Assembly (NCBI GenBank): GCA_039640495.1
Contig: CP046864.1
Span: forward strand, 2,170,001 to 2,234,000
From: Rhodobacteraceae bacterium IMCC1335
GTDB lineage: Bacteria > Pseudomonadota > Alphaproteobacteria > Rhodobacterales > Rhodobacteraceae
Direction of reading: 5' to 3'
Length of the DNA stretch: 64,000 bases
In this document: piece after piece, positions 56,821-64,000 of the stretch
Layout: the number at the start of each line of letters is the position of its first letter
How positions within the stretch are numbered: position 1 is the first letter of the stretch
Notes under the pieces: model-generated
The model's input: the letters and a program-made list of their open reading frames with translations, nothing else
Told to the model about the DNA's origin: nothing
Database searches by the model: none
Program-made: the position numbers and the translations under genes

Positions 56821-57540
56821 TTACGCACGCGCCGCTGTTTGCAACCAATTCAGATATAAACGCTCGGCCATGGCGTTAAACGCGTGCATATGGGCGGCGC
56901 AATCCGCTTCCAGCATCTTTTGGCCATTGGCGCCCAGCGCCGCGGTCAAGCTGGCCGCATATTCTGGAATTTTGCCCCAATCCTGCACCGTGTTTTGTTC
57001 TATTTCAATATGAAATTGCAGCGAATAAGCCCGAGGGCCCCAGCTCATCGCTTGCACGGCGCAATCAGGCGATGTTGCCAAAACTTTCGCCCCTGCCGGC
57101 AGCGTTTTAATTTCCGCCCCATGCCATTGAAGGCAGCGCATGCGCTCGGGCAATCCATCACATAAAATTCCAGAGGCGCCGGCTTCGGTTAATTGAACCT
57201 CACAGACCCCAATTTCTGGAATATCCGATTTGCCAACGCTGCCGCCCAGTGCCTCCGCCAGCAATTGATGGCCAAGACACAGCCCAAGAAACGGCAAGCC
57301 TTTTTCTTCAACGGCCTGTTGAATTAGGGCTTTTTCAGCGACGAGCCAGGGATATGCCTCTTCTTGCCAGACATCCATCGGCCCGCCCATAACCCAAAGC
57401 CCATCATAGCCATCCAGCGCAGGCAAGGCCTCTCCCTCATCAAGATGCACCGCGTCCCAACTGTGGCCATCTTCCTTCAAAAATTGGCGAAAAATACCGG
57501 GATGTTCTGCCCGAGCATGTTGTAAAACAAGTAAATGCAT
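56821..57540 (-). CDS. Class I glutamine amidotransferase-like protein
   Basis: A 239-residue GATase-1 domain protein similar to GMP synthase amidotransferase homologues. The triad is Cys88 (FLGLCLGHQLLAEALGG), His177 and Glu179 (SLQFHIEIE). It lacks a synthetase partner. Stand-alone members include gamma-glutamyl hydrolases, so it might cleave gamma-glutamyl intermediates made by the ligase across the regulator. It is 53 bases downstream of the AraC-type gene on the same strand and convergent with GntR (10 bases). Confidence 0.85.
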   Translation of the reverse strand: MHLLVLQHARAEHPGIFRQFLKEDGHSWDAVHLDEGEALPALDGYDGLWVMGGPMDVWQEEAYPWLVAEKALIQQAVEEKGLPFLGLCLGHQLLAEALGGSVGKSDIPEIGVCEVQLTEAGASGILCDGLPERMRCLQWHGAEIKTLPAGAKVLATSPDCAVQAMSWGPRAYSLQFHIEIEQNTVQDWGKIPEYAASLTAALGANGQKMLEADCAAHMHAFNAMAERLYLNWLQTAARA

Positions 57541-57593
57541 GTGCCCTCCTAGCTGCGTTTACATAGGCATCTCTTAGCCCTTTAGACAAGTAT

Positions 57594-58568
57594 TTAGCGA
57601 AATTCCGACGGCGCGCGGCCGAAATATTCCCGAAATACACGCGAAAAATGCGAGGCGCTTGAGAAGCCGGTTGCCAGCCCAATTTCGGTGAGCGACAGCG
57701 GTGAGTTGGTCAATAAATTGCGCGCCTTATCAAGCCTTAAATCGCGATAATAGCCCATGGTTGACCGCCCCAATTTAAGCGAAAACAACCGGTTGAGCTG
57801 GCGCGGTGAAATTTTTGACACTTGCGCCAATTGCTTGAGCGTCAGCGGATCCGCAACATGCGCCTCCATCGCTTTCACCGTTTCTAACACCTGTGCGTTG
57901 GTTGATCCGATCCGCGCGATCAATCCGCTGCGCTGAGGCCCAATCGAGGGGCGAATTTCCGTATGTAAAAACCAATCGCTAACCAAACTGGCAAAAACTG
58001 ATCCCTGATGTTGCGTGATCAAGGCCAGCATCAAATCCAACGCGGCTGTTCCACCGGCGCAGGTCAAACGATCCCGATCGATAACGTAGAGGCTGCGTTC
58101 AAGCAGCAGATGCGGTGCGCTTTCTTCGAGCGCCGCGGCATGTTCCCAATGCACAGTCATACGCCGCTCTGCCATCAAGCCTGCATTGGCCAGAATGACT
58201 GGCCCACCCGACACCCCGCCGAGGCGGACGCCAAATCGGGCGATCTTTGCCAGCCAATTCCCAACGGCCATATCCGCAAAGGTGGCCGGATTGCCGCCGG
58301 CAACAACAAACACATAATCAAGGCGAGGTGCGGTCAAAAGCGTTGCTTGCGGCGCAACACTGGCAGCACCAGAACTAGACACCGACTCAAGTGATGGGCT
58401 AATATTCACAACCTCATAAAGCATGCGCCGGCTCAACATATTGGCGGCGCGGAACGGCTCAACCGTGGATGCATACGACATCAAGGCAAAGCCATCGATC
58501 GGCAAAACGCCAATTCGGATGATATCCGTCTGGTCTCTTTGGCTCAGTAATGTACCAATTTTTTCCAT
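57594..58568 (-). CDS. GlxA-family AraC-type transcriptional regulator
   Basis: A 324-residue activator. The N-terminal DJ-1/PfpI-like domain (IIRIGVLPIDGFALMSYASTVEPFRAAN, FVVAGGNPATFADM, LARFGVRLGGVSGGPVILANAGLM-like segment) is followed by two AraC helix-turn-helix motifs (LTLKQLAQVSKISPRQLNRLFSLKLGRS and LSLTEIGLATGFSSASHFSRVFREYFGRAPSEFR). The layout is that of GbdR, which senses glycine betaine or dimethylglycine, and of rhizobial GlxA. It is divergent from soxB by 82 bases and likely activates soxBDAG. Confidence 0.9.
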   Translation of the reverse strand: MEKIGTLLSQRDQTDIIRIGVLPIDGFALMSYASTVEPFRAANMLSRRMLYEVVNISPSLESVSSSGAASVAPQATLLTAPRLDYVFVVAGGNPATFADMAVGNWLAKIARFGVRLGGVSGGPVILANAGLMAERRMTVHWEHAAALEESAPHLLLERSLYVIDRDRLTCAGGTAALDLMLALITQHQGSVFASLVSDWFLHTEIRPSIGPQRSGLIARIGSTNAQVLETVKAMEAHVADPLTLKQLAQVSKISPRQLNRLFSLKLGRSTMGYYRDLRLDKARNLLTNSPLSLTEIGLATGFSSASHFSRVFREYFGRAPSEFR

Positions 58569-58650
58569 TTTTTTACAATAAACGTCTTTTTTGGAAAAGT
58601 ATATGCTGGATGATCCGGTAAGATAACTCTAAAATAAAGGTGTTGTCAGC

Positions 58651-59901
58651 ATGAATTACTCTGCATTGAAAATCCTAACGCAGGGATTGACCGGAAATAA
58701 AGGTTGGAAACCCGCATGGCGCGACCCGCAGCCGAAAGACAGCTATGACGTGGTGATCGTGGGCGGTGGCGGCCATGGGCTATCGACGGCGCATTATCTG
58801 GCCAAAACCTATGGGATCACCAATGTTGCAGTGTTGGAAAAAGGTTGGCTTGGCTCGGGCAATATCGGGCGCAACACAACAATTATCCGCTCAAATTACA
58901 TGCTGCCGGGCAACGAACCCTTTTACGAATTGTCTTTGCAGCTCTGGGAAGGCCTGGAGCAAGATTTTAATTACAATGCGATGGTCAGCCAACGCTCGAT
59001 CCTCAATCTATTTCACTCTGATCCACAACGAGACGCGTTTGTGCGCCGCGCCAATGCGATGATATTGGCTGGCGCCGATGCGGAATTGGCGGATCAGGCG
59101 CAATTGCGGCGCGAACTTCCCTTTTTGGATTTTGACAATGCGCGGTTTCCCATCAAGGGCGGGCTGTACCAAAGGCGTGGCGGCACCGTGCGCCATGACG
59201 CTGTGGCCTGGGGCTATGCGCGTGGCGCTGATAGCCGAGGCGTAGATATTATCCAGAATTGCGAAGTCACCGGTTTTCACATTGAAAACGGCAAATGCAG
59301 TGGGGTGGAAACCTCTAGAGGGCCCATCAAGGCGCGCAAAGTGGCCGTTTGCGTGGCCGGATCATCCAGCCGCGTGATGGCTCAAGCGGGCATGCGTCTG
59401 CCAATCGAAAGCCACGTGCTGCAAGCGTTTGTCACCGAGGGGCTGAAACCCACCCTGCCCGGTGTGATCACCTTTGGTGCCGGCCATTTTTACGTGAGCC
59501 AATCCGACAAGGGCGGGTTGGTCTTTGGCGGTGATATCGACGGCTATAACAGCTATGCCCAGCGCGGCAATTTACCGGTGGTTGAAGATGTGGCTGAGGG
59601 CGGAATGGCAATCATGCCGATGATCGGGCGGGCGCGTTTGTTGCGCAGCTGGGGCGGCATTATGGACATGTCTATGGACGGCTCGCCCTTTATCGACAAA
59701 ACCCATATTGACGGGCTCTATTTCAATGGCGGTTGGTGCTATGGCGGGTTTAAAGCCACCCCGGCCAGTGGCTTATGCTATGCCCATTTGCTCGCGACTG
59801 ATGCCCCCCACCCTGTCGCAACAGAGCTGCGCCTTGACCGGTTCAAGCGCGGCCATTTAATCGATGAAAAGGGCCAAGGCTCGCAACCAAATTTACACTG
59901 A
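58651..59901 (+). CDS. soxB: Sarcosine oxidase / N-methylglutamate dehydrogenase beta-type subunit
   Basis: A 416-residue flavoprotein. It opens with SALKILTQGLTGNKGWKPAWRDPQPKDSYDVVIVGGGGHGLSTAHYLAKTYG, matching SoxB, followed by VLEKGWLGSGNIGRNTTIIRSNY and GGTVRHDAVAWGYARGADSRGVDIIQNCEVTG. SoxB and MgdA are close relatives, and both oxidise an N-methyl amino acid and pass the methyl group to folate via the large subunit. An AAAGGTG site precedes ATG 58651. First gene of soxB-D-A-G. Confidence 0.92.
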   Translation: MNYSALKILTQGLTGNKGWKPAWRDPQPKDSYDVVIVGGGGHGLSTAHYLAKTYGITNVAVLEKGWLGSGNIGRNTTIIRSNYMLPGNEPFYELSLQLWEGLEQDFNYNAMVSQRSILNLFHSDPQRDAFVRRANAMILAGADAELADQAQLRRELPFLDFDNARFPIKGGLYQRRGGTVRHDAVAWGYARGADSRGVDIIQNCEVTGFHIENGKCSGVETSRGPIKARKVAVCVAGSSSRVMAQAGMRLPIESHVLQAFVTEGLKPTLPGVITFGAGHFYVSQSDKGGLVFGGDIDGYNSYAQRGNLPVVEDVAEGGMAIMPMIGRARLLRSWGGIMDMSMDGSPFIDKTHIDGLYFNGGWCYGGFKATPASGLCYAHLLATDAPHPVATELRLDRFKRGHLIDEKGQGSQPNLH

Positions 59902-60008
59902 CCCCAGCACCGAAACGTTGAACTTGACATGATTATACACCCTCAAAATCGCTTTCCTTTCTTACCCGCGCTCGAGCTTTGCACCAGAGCGCGCGCAGGA
60001 GATTTTTC

Positions 60009-60296
60009 ATGATTATCAACCACCCACTGCTAGGCCCGCGCGACGCGGCCGAATTTGTTTATTTGGGCGATGCCAGCCTGATCGACCGGCCTGATCCAAA
60101 CGCAGAAGATGCCGCCAATCAGTTTTATGAATATGGCTATCTGCGCGATAATCCTGCCGGGATGCATGAAGAGCTTTGGTATCACGAACAAGGCGACCGG
60201 TCTTGGCTGGTGGTCACACGCGACACACTGACCCATGGCATAACGGCGGTGCGTTTGGCCCGCGATGCCGCAAAAGAAAGAGGCCGCAGCAGATGA
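60009..60296 (+). CDS. soxD: Sarcosine oxidase delta-type subunit without zinc cysteines
   Basis: A 95-residue protein corresponding to SoxD. The middle and end keep the family pattern (FYEYGYLRDNPAGMHEELWYHEQGDRSWLVVTRDTLTH). The usual N-terminal CPxCG zinc motif is replaced by NHPLLGPRDAAEF, and no cysteine remains in the protein. This may mark a subgroup of the complex, possibly N-methylglutamate dehydrogenase MgdB. The stop overlaps the soxA start by ATGA. The ATG at 60009 gives MIINHPLLG. Confidence 0.86.
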   Translation: MIINHPLLGPRDAAEFVYLGDASLIDRPDPNAEDAANQFYEYGYLRDNPAGMHEELWYHEQGDRSWLVVTRDTLTHGITAVRLARDAAKERGRSR

Positions 60297-63241
60297 AACA
60301 AATTCACCGCCTCGCGGGTGGTTTAATCGATCGTAATACACCCTTAAATTTTGAGTTTAATGGCAGGCGCTTTGAAGGCTATCAGGGTGACACGCTGGCC
60401 TCAGCTCTGATCGCGAATGGCCAAACGCTGGTGGGGCGCAGTTTTAAATACCACCGCCCGCGCGGTATCTTCAGCGCAGGCTCTGAGGAACCTAACGCTT
60501 TGGTTGAACTGCGCAAAGGCGCATTTCAAGAGCCGAATACCCGAGCCACCACTGTCGAGTTATTCGACCAGCTCAGCGCAAAAAGCCAGAATCATCGTGG
60601 CTCTTTAGAGTTCGATCTGATGGCCTTCACAGATTATCTATCGCCATTCTTAAGCGCCGGGTTCTATTATAAAACCTTCATGTGGCCCAAATTTGCATGG
60701 GAAAAACTCTATGAACCAGCCATTCGCGCCGCGGCTGGCTTGGGCAGCCTGTCTTTGAAAGACGATCCAGACGTATATGACAAAGGTTTTTTGCATTGTG
60801 ATCTTTTGGTCATCGGCGCAGGTCCCAGTGGTTTGGCCGCTGCGCGCGCCGCCGCATTCAGCGGGGCACAGGTTATCCTCGCAGATGAAGATTTCCGAGC
60901 GGGGGGGCGGCTCAACAGCGAAACCTTCGAGGTTGATGAGCAAGCGGGGGCGGATTGGGCGCAGGCGCTCTGGCAAGAGCTGGCAGGTCTGCCCAATGTA
61001 AGGCTGATGACGCGCACCACAATCTATGGGGCCTATGATCACGGCATTTATGGCGCGCTTGAGCGCCGCACCGACCATTTGCCCCATTCTGACGGAAAAC
61101 CCAGGCAAATCCTGTGGCGCATCTATTCAAAGCGCGCGGTCTTGGCCGCGGGTGCAACGGAACGCCCGATTGCTTTTGGCAATAATGATCGCCCGGGGAT
61201 CATGCTTGCGGGCGCGGTGCGCAGCTATGTAAACCGGTTTGCTGCGACACCGGGCGAGCGGATCAGCATTTTTACCAATAATGATGATGGGTGGCGCACA
61301 GCGCGCGATCTCAGCGCTCAAGGCGTGTCGGTAGCTGCGGTTATTGACAGCCGCGATATTGCCCCAGTAACCGAAATTCCGCATGCAAAAATTGTTATGG
61401 GCGCCGGCGTTATGGACACATCCGGGCGCAAGGCTTTGAAAGAGATCACCCTGACCACCGGTCAGAGGATTATGACAGATTGTTTGGCCGTCTCTGGTGG
61501 CTGGAACCCGAATGTCCATTTAACCTGCCATCAACGTGGCCGACCAAGCTGGGCAGAAGACATAAATGCGTTTGTGCCCGGCAAAGATCTTCCCCCAGGA
61601 ATGCAGGTTGTGGGGGCCGCGCAAGGCGATCTAACACTGTCGCAAGCGATCAGCGGCGCGCATCAAAAGGCCAAAGCGCTGGTCAAAGATCTGGGCTTCA
61701 CAGCCACGCGAAAAGCCGCGCCCAAAGCCAGCGATGAAGCCAGCACGGGGGCTGCATTCTGGCATGTCAGCGCCAGCAAAGCCCGCGCTTGGATTGATTT
61801 GCAAAATGACGTGACGGTCAAGGATATTCGCCAATCCTATCAGGAAGGGTTTCGCTCGGTTGAACATCTCAAGCGCTATACCACGCTGGGCATGGCCACG
61901 GATCAGGGCAAAACCTCCAACATCCCTGCTTTGGCTATTATGGCGGAATGTACGGGCAAAACGATCCCTGAAACCGGCACCACGATTTTCCGCCCGCCCT
62001 ACACGCCGGTGCCCATGGGCGCTTTGGCTGGGCGTGCGCGGGGCAAGGATTTTCGCCCCTATCGGCTGACTCCCAGCCATCGTTGGGCCGAAGAAAATGG
62101 CGCGACCTTTGTGGAAACCGGGAATTGGTTGCGCGCCCAATGGTATGCCCGCCCTGGGGAAAAAGGCTGGCGCGACAGTGTTGATCGCGAAGTTGAAATG
62201 ACCCGAGCATCCGTGGGCATTTGCGATGTCACAACTTTAGGAAAAATCGATATCCAAGGCAAAGATGCTGCCCTGTTTTTAAACCATATTTACACCAATG
62301 CCTTCCTCAAACTGCCCGTGGGCAAAGTGCGTTACGGGCTGATGCTGCGCGAAGACGGCATCGCTTATGATGATGGCACAACGGCCCGATTGGGCGAAAA
62401 CCACTTTGTGATGACCACAACGACCGCCAATGCCGTCTTGGTCTTTCGGCGCTTAGAATTTGCACGGCAATGCCTGTGGCCTGAGCTTGATGTTCATATG
62501 ATTTCTACCACGGATGCTTGGGCGCAATTTGCGGTGGCCGGGCCGAATTCGCGCGCGCTATTGCAAAAGCTTGTCGACAAATCGTTCGATTTGTCAAACG
62601 AAGGCTTCGGCTTTATGGCTTGTGCTGAAACCACCGTCTGCGGCGGTACGCCAGCCCGTTTGTTCAGAATTTCTTTTTCAGGTGAATTGGCCTATGAAAT
62701 CGCCGTGCCCGCGCGCTTTGGCACCGCAATGATGGACTGCTTGATGCAAGCTGGGCAGGAATTTGACGCTGTGCCCTATGGTACCGAAGCGCTTGGGGTG
62801 ATGCGGATCGAAAAAGGCCATGCCGCGGGCAATGAATTAAACGGGCAAACATCAGCGTTGAATCTGGGGCTGGGCGGGCTTGTCAGCGCCAAGAAAGATT
62901 GCATCGGCAAAATCCTGTCTCAACGCCCGGAAATGAACCGCGAAGATTCGATCCGCCTTGTCGGGTTTAAACCCGTCGATCAAAGCCAAGCGCTGTCTGC
63001 TGGGGCGCATTTCATCGCGTTGAATGACGCAGCAACAATGGCCAATGATCAAGGCTGGATGTCTTCGGTAGCCTATTCGCCGGTTTTGGGGCATTCGATC
63101 GGCTTGGGCTTTATAAAGGCGGGCCATGAACGCATGGGCGAAGTGGTGCGCGCGGTCAACCCAGCCCAGAATAAAGAGGTACAGGTGAAGATCGTATCAC
63201 CGCATTTCTATGATCCGGATGGAGGGCGGCAACGTGGCTGA
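60293..63241 (+). CDS. soxA: Sarcosine oxidase / N-methylglutamate dehydrogenase alpha-type subunit
   Basis: A 982-residue subunit. Residues 15-100 form a small ferredoxin-like domain (FEFNGRRFEGYQGDTLASALIANGQTLVGRSFKYHRPRGIFSAGSEEPNAL). An NAD/FAD pyridine-nucleotide module (CDLLVIGAGPSGLAAARAAAFSGAQVILADEDFRAGG) follows. The C-terminal 380 residues are a GcvT-type folate domain (SVGICDVTTLGKIDIQGKDAALFLNHIY, EKGHAAGNELNGQTSALNLGLGG). It transfers the released methyl group to tetrahydrofolate. The ATG at 60293 overlaps the soxD stop. Confidence 0.93.
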   Translation: MKQIHRLAGGLIDRNTPLNFEFNGRRFEGYQGDTLASALIANGQTLVGRSFKYHRPRGIFSAGSEEPNALVELRKGAFQEPNTRATTVELFDQLSAKSQNHRGSLEFDLMAFTDYLSPFLSAGFYYKTFMWPKFAWEKLYEPAIRAAAGLGSLSLKDDPDVYDKGFLHCDLLVIGAGPSGLAAARAAAFSGAQVILADEDFRAGGRLNSETFEVDEQAGADWAQALWQELAGLPNVRLMTRTTIYGAYDHGIYGALERRTDHLPHSDGKPRQILWRIYSKRAVLAAGATERPIAFGNNDRPGIMLAGAVRSYVNRFAATPGERISIFTNNDDGWRTARDLSAQGVSVAAVIDSRDIAPVTEIPHAKIVMGAGVMDTSGRKALKEITLTTGQRIMTDCLAVSGGWNPNVHLTCHQRGRPSWAEDINAFVPGKDLPPGMQVVGAAQGDLTLSQAISGAHQKAKALVKDLGFTATRKAAPKASDEASTGAAFWHVSASKARAWIDLQNDVTVKDIRQSYQEGFRSVEHLKRYTTLGMATDQGKTSNIPALAIMAECTGKTIPETGTTIFRPPYTPVPMGALAGRARGKDFRPYRLTPSHRWAEENGATFVETGNWLRAQWYARPGEKGWRDSVDREVEMTRASVGICDVTTLGKIDIQGKDAALFLNHIYTNAFLKLPVGKVRYGLMLREDGIAYDDGTTARLGENHFVMTTTTANAVLVFRRLEFARQCLWPELDVHMISTTDAWAQFAVAGPNSRALLQKLVDKSFDLSNEGFGFMACAETTVCGGTPARLFRISFSGELAYEIAVPARFGTAMMDCLMQAGQEFDAVPYGTEALGVMRIEKGHAAGNELNGQTSALNLGLGGLVSAKKDCIGKILSQRPEMNREDSIRLVGFKPVDQSQALSAGAHFIALNDAATMANDQGWMSSVAYSPVLGHSIGLGFIKAGHERMGEVVRAVNPAQNKEVQVKIVSPHFYDPDGGRQRG

Positions 63242-63809
63242 ATATAGATTAACCTCGGAAGAATTTCTTGGCGGCTATCAAGCGCAATTTGGACCAATCA
63301 GCCTGCGCGAGATCAGCGATATATGCATGGTCTCGATGGCGGTTCCCTTGGCAGAGGAGCAAGCTGTTCGCAAAGCTTTGAAAGCAGCTTTTGGTATCGA
63401 TATGCCCGATATCGGGCAGAGCCAAGGCGCGGCAGCGCTGGACTCGCGGGTGCTACGCATGGGATTGGATCACATGTTCGTACTTTTCGCGCGAGCGCAA
63501 AATACCGAACGCCCGGAGCAACAGATTAAAACCCTGATGAAAAGCGCCGTTTACACAACAGATCAAAGCCATAACTGGGTTGGTTTGGAAATATCCGGGC
63601 CTGGTTGCCGCAGCGCGCTTGAGCGCATTTGTCCCATTGATTTGCACCCCGAGAGGTTCGAGATTAACGCGGTTGCGCGCACGCAGATGGAGCATCTGGG
63701 CACAATAATTTTATGCGTAGATCACGAAACCTATTGGCTGTTTTCGGCCAGCTCATCGGCGAAATCGTTTTTACATGCGCTTGAAACATCGATCCACAAC
63801 GTTCAATGA
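63234..63809 (+). CDS. soxG: Sarcosine oxidase / N-methylglutamate dehydrogenase gamma-type subunit
   Basis: A 191-residue subunit completing soxBDAG. It has a GcvT-like fold remnant: TSEEFLGGYQAQFGPISLREISDI, SHNWVGLEISGPGCRSALERICPIDLHPERFEINAVARTQMEHLGTII and FSASSSAKSFLHALE. The GTG at 63234, inside the end of soxA and preceded by GGAGGG, is favoured over the ATG at 63210. No glyA, purU or folD follows, unlike many sarcosine operons. Confidence 0.9.
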   Translation: MAEYRLTSEEFLGGYQAQFGPISLREISDICMVSMAVPLAEEQAVRKALKAAFGIDMPDIGQSQGAAALDSRVLRMGLDHMFVLFARAQNTERPEQQIKTLMKSAVYTTDQSHNWVGLEISGPGCRSALERICPIDLHPERFEINAVARTQMEHLGTIILCVDHETYWLFSASSSAKSFLHALETSIHNVQ

Positions 63810-63899
63810 TTCAAAACACAAGTTAACAAATCGCTGCGGAGGGCAGAAAAACAAGGCTTTTCCCGAGCAGCAAAGACGTCTTATGTGGATTAAAATCTG

Positions 63900-64000
<101 letters not shown>

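Noticed and set aside
58651..63809. Naming the soxBDAG genes definitively as mgdABCD
   Set aside because: SoxB is very like true sarcosine oxidase and the nearby GbdR-like regulator favours sarcosine, while the cysteine-free SoxD and glxBCD neighbours favour N-methylglutamate. The evidence is split.

Overview
The window looks like chromosome from a marine alphaproteobacterium of the Rhodobacteraceae/Roseobacter group. The evidence is a dmdA-acuI pair, a circularly permuted two-piece tmRNA, the gene order dusB-ntrB-ntrC-ntrY-ntrX-trkA-trkH-hfq-hflX, an NtrC without the GAFTGA loop, and TMAO uptake and demethylation genes. Base composition is moderate for this family, so a pelagic lineage such as the RCA/Planktomarina type is possible; this is inference. 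No insertion sequence, phage, CRISPR array or rRNA operon was seen.

Layout. 1-8.1 kb: the start of a PLP enzyme gene, a BCCT osmolyte transporter, two hdeD-type genes in decay, then acuI and dmdA downstream of a DUF2182-DUF1326 pair, with a divergent GntR gene whose start codon abuts a palindrome. 8.1-12.6 kb: two-piece tmRNA (tag ANDNRAPMAMAA), a monooxygenase-fold protein, sspB, and fumC with two small overlapping genes. 12.7-23 kb: a P450 and hydrolase pair, ccdA, a tusA-like gene, RNase E, a beta-hydroxyacid dehydrogenase and a penicillin-acylase-family hydrolase. 23-34.8 kb: the nitrogen two-component systems, Trk potassium uptake, hfq and hflX, all on the minus strand. 35-39.5 kb: ispD, ispF, pgpA, a cinA-type gene, amt, a COQ10/RatA-type gene and hpt.

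39.8-63.8 kb is devoted to methylated amines and one-carbon units. It starts with a TMAO-type ABC transporter and TMAO demethylase (tmoX-V-W-tdm) beside a LysR gene. Next comes an apparent minus-strand operon holding a flavin oxidoreductase, an unusual glutamine-synthetase-like ligase, three genes for split glutamate-synthase domains (glxB, glxC, glxD), an unknown 137-residue protein, a carbon-nitrogen hydrolase, an unknown 194-residue protein and a DUF1330 protein. It is followed by a class-I amidotransferase, a GlxA-type AraC regulator and a soxBDAG set.

Three separate gene sets carry folate-binding GcvT-type domains (DmdA, Tdm, SoxA), so methyl groups from DMSP, TMAO and an N-methyl amino acid should all enter the tetrahydrofolate pool. 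The glutamine-synthetase-like/Glx/oxidoreductase/amidase operon is the best candidate for an undescribed pathway. It resembles the N-methylglutamate route, but its ligase does not look like GmaS or GlnT and its substrate is unknown.
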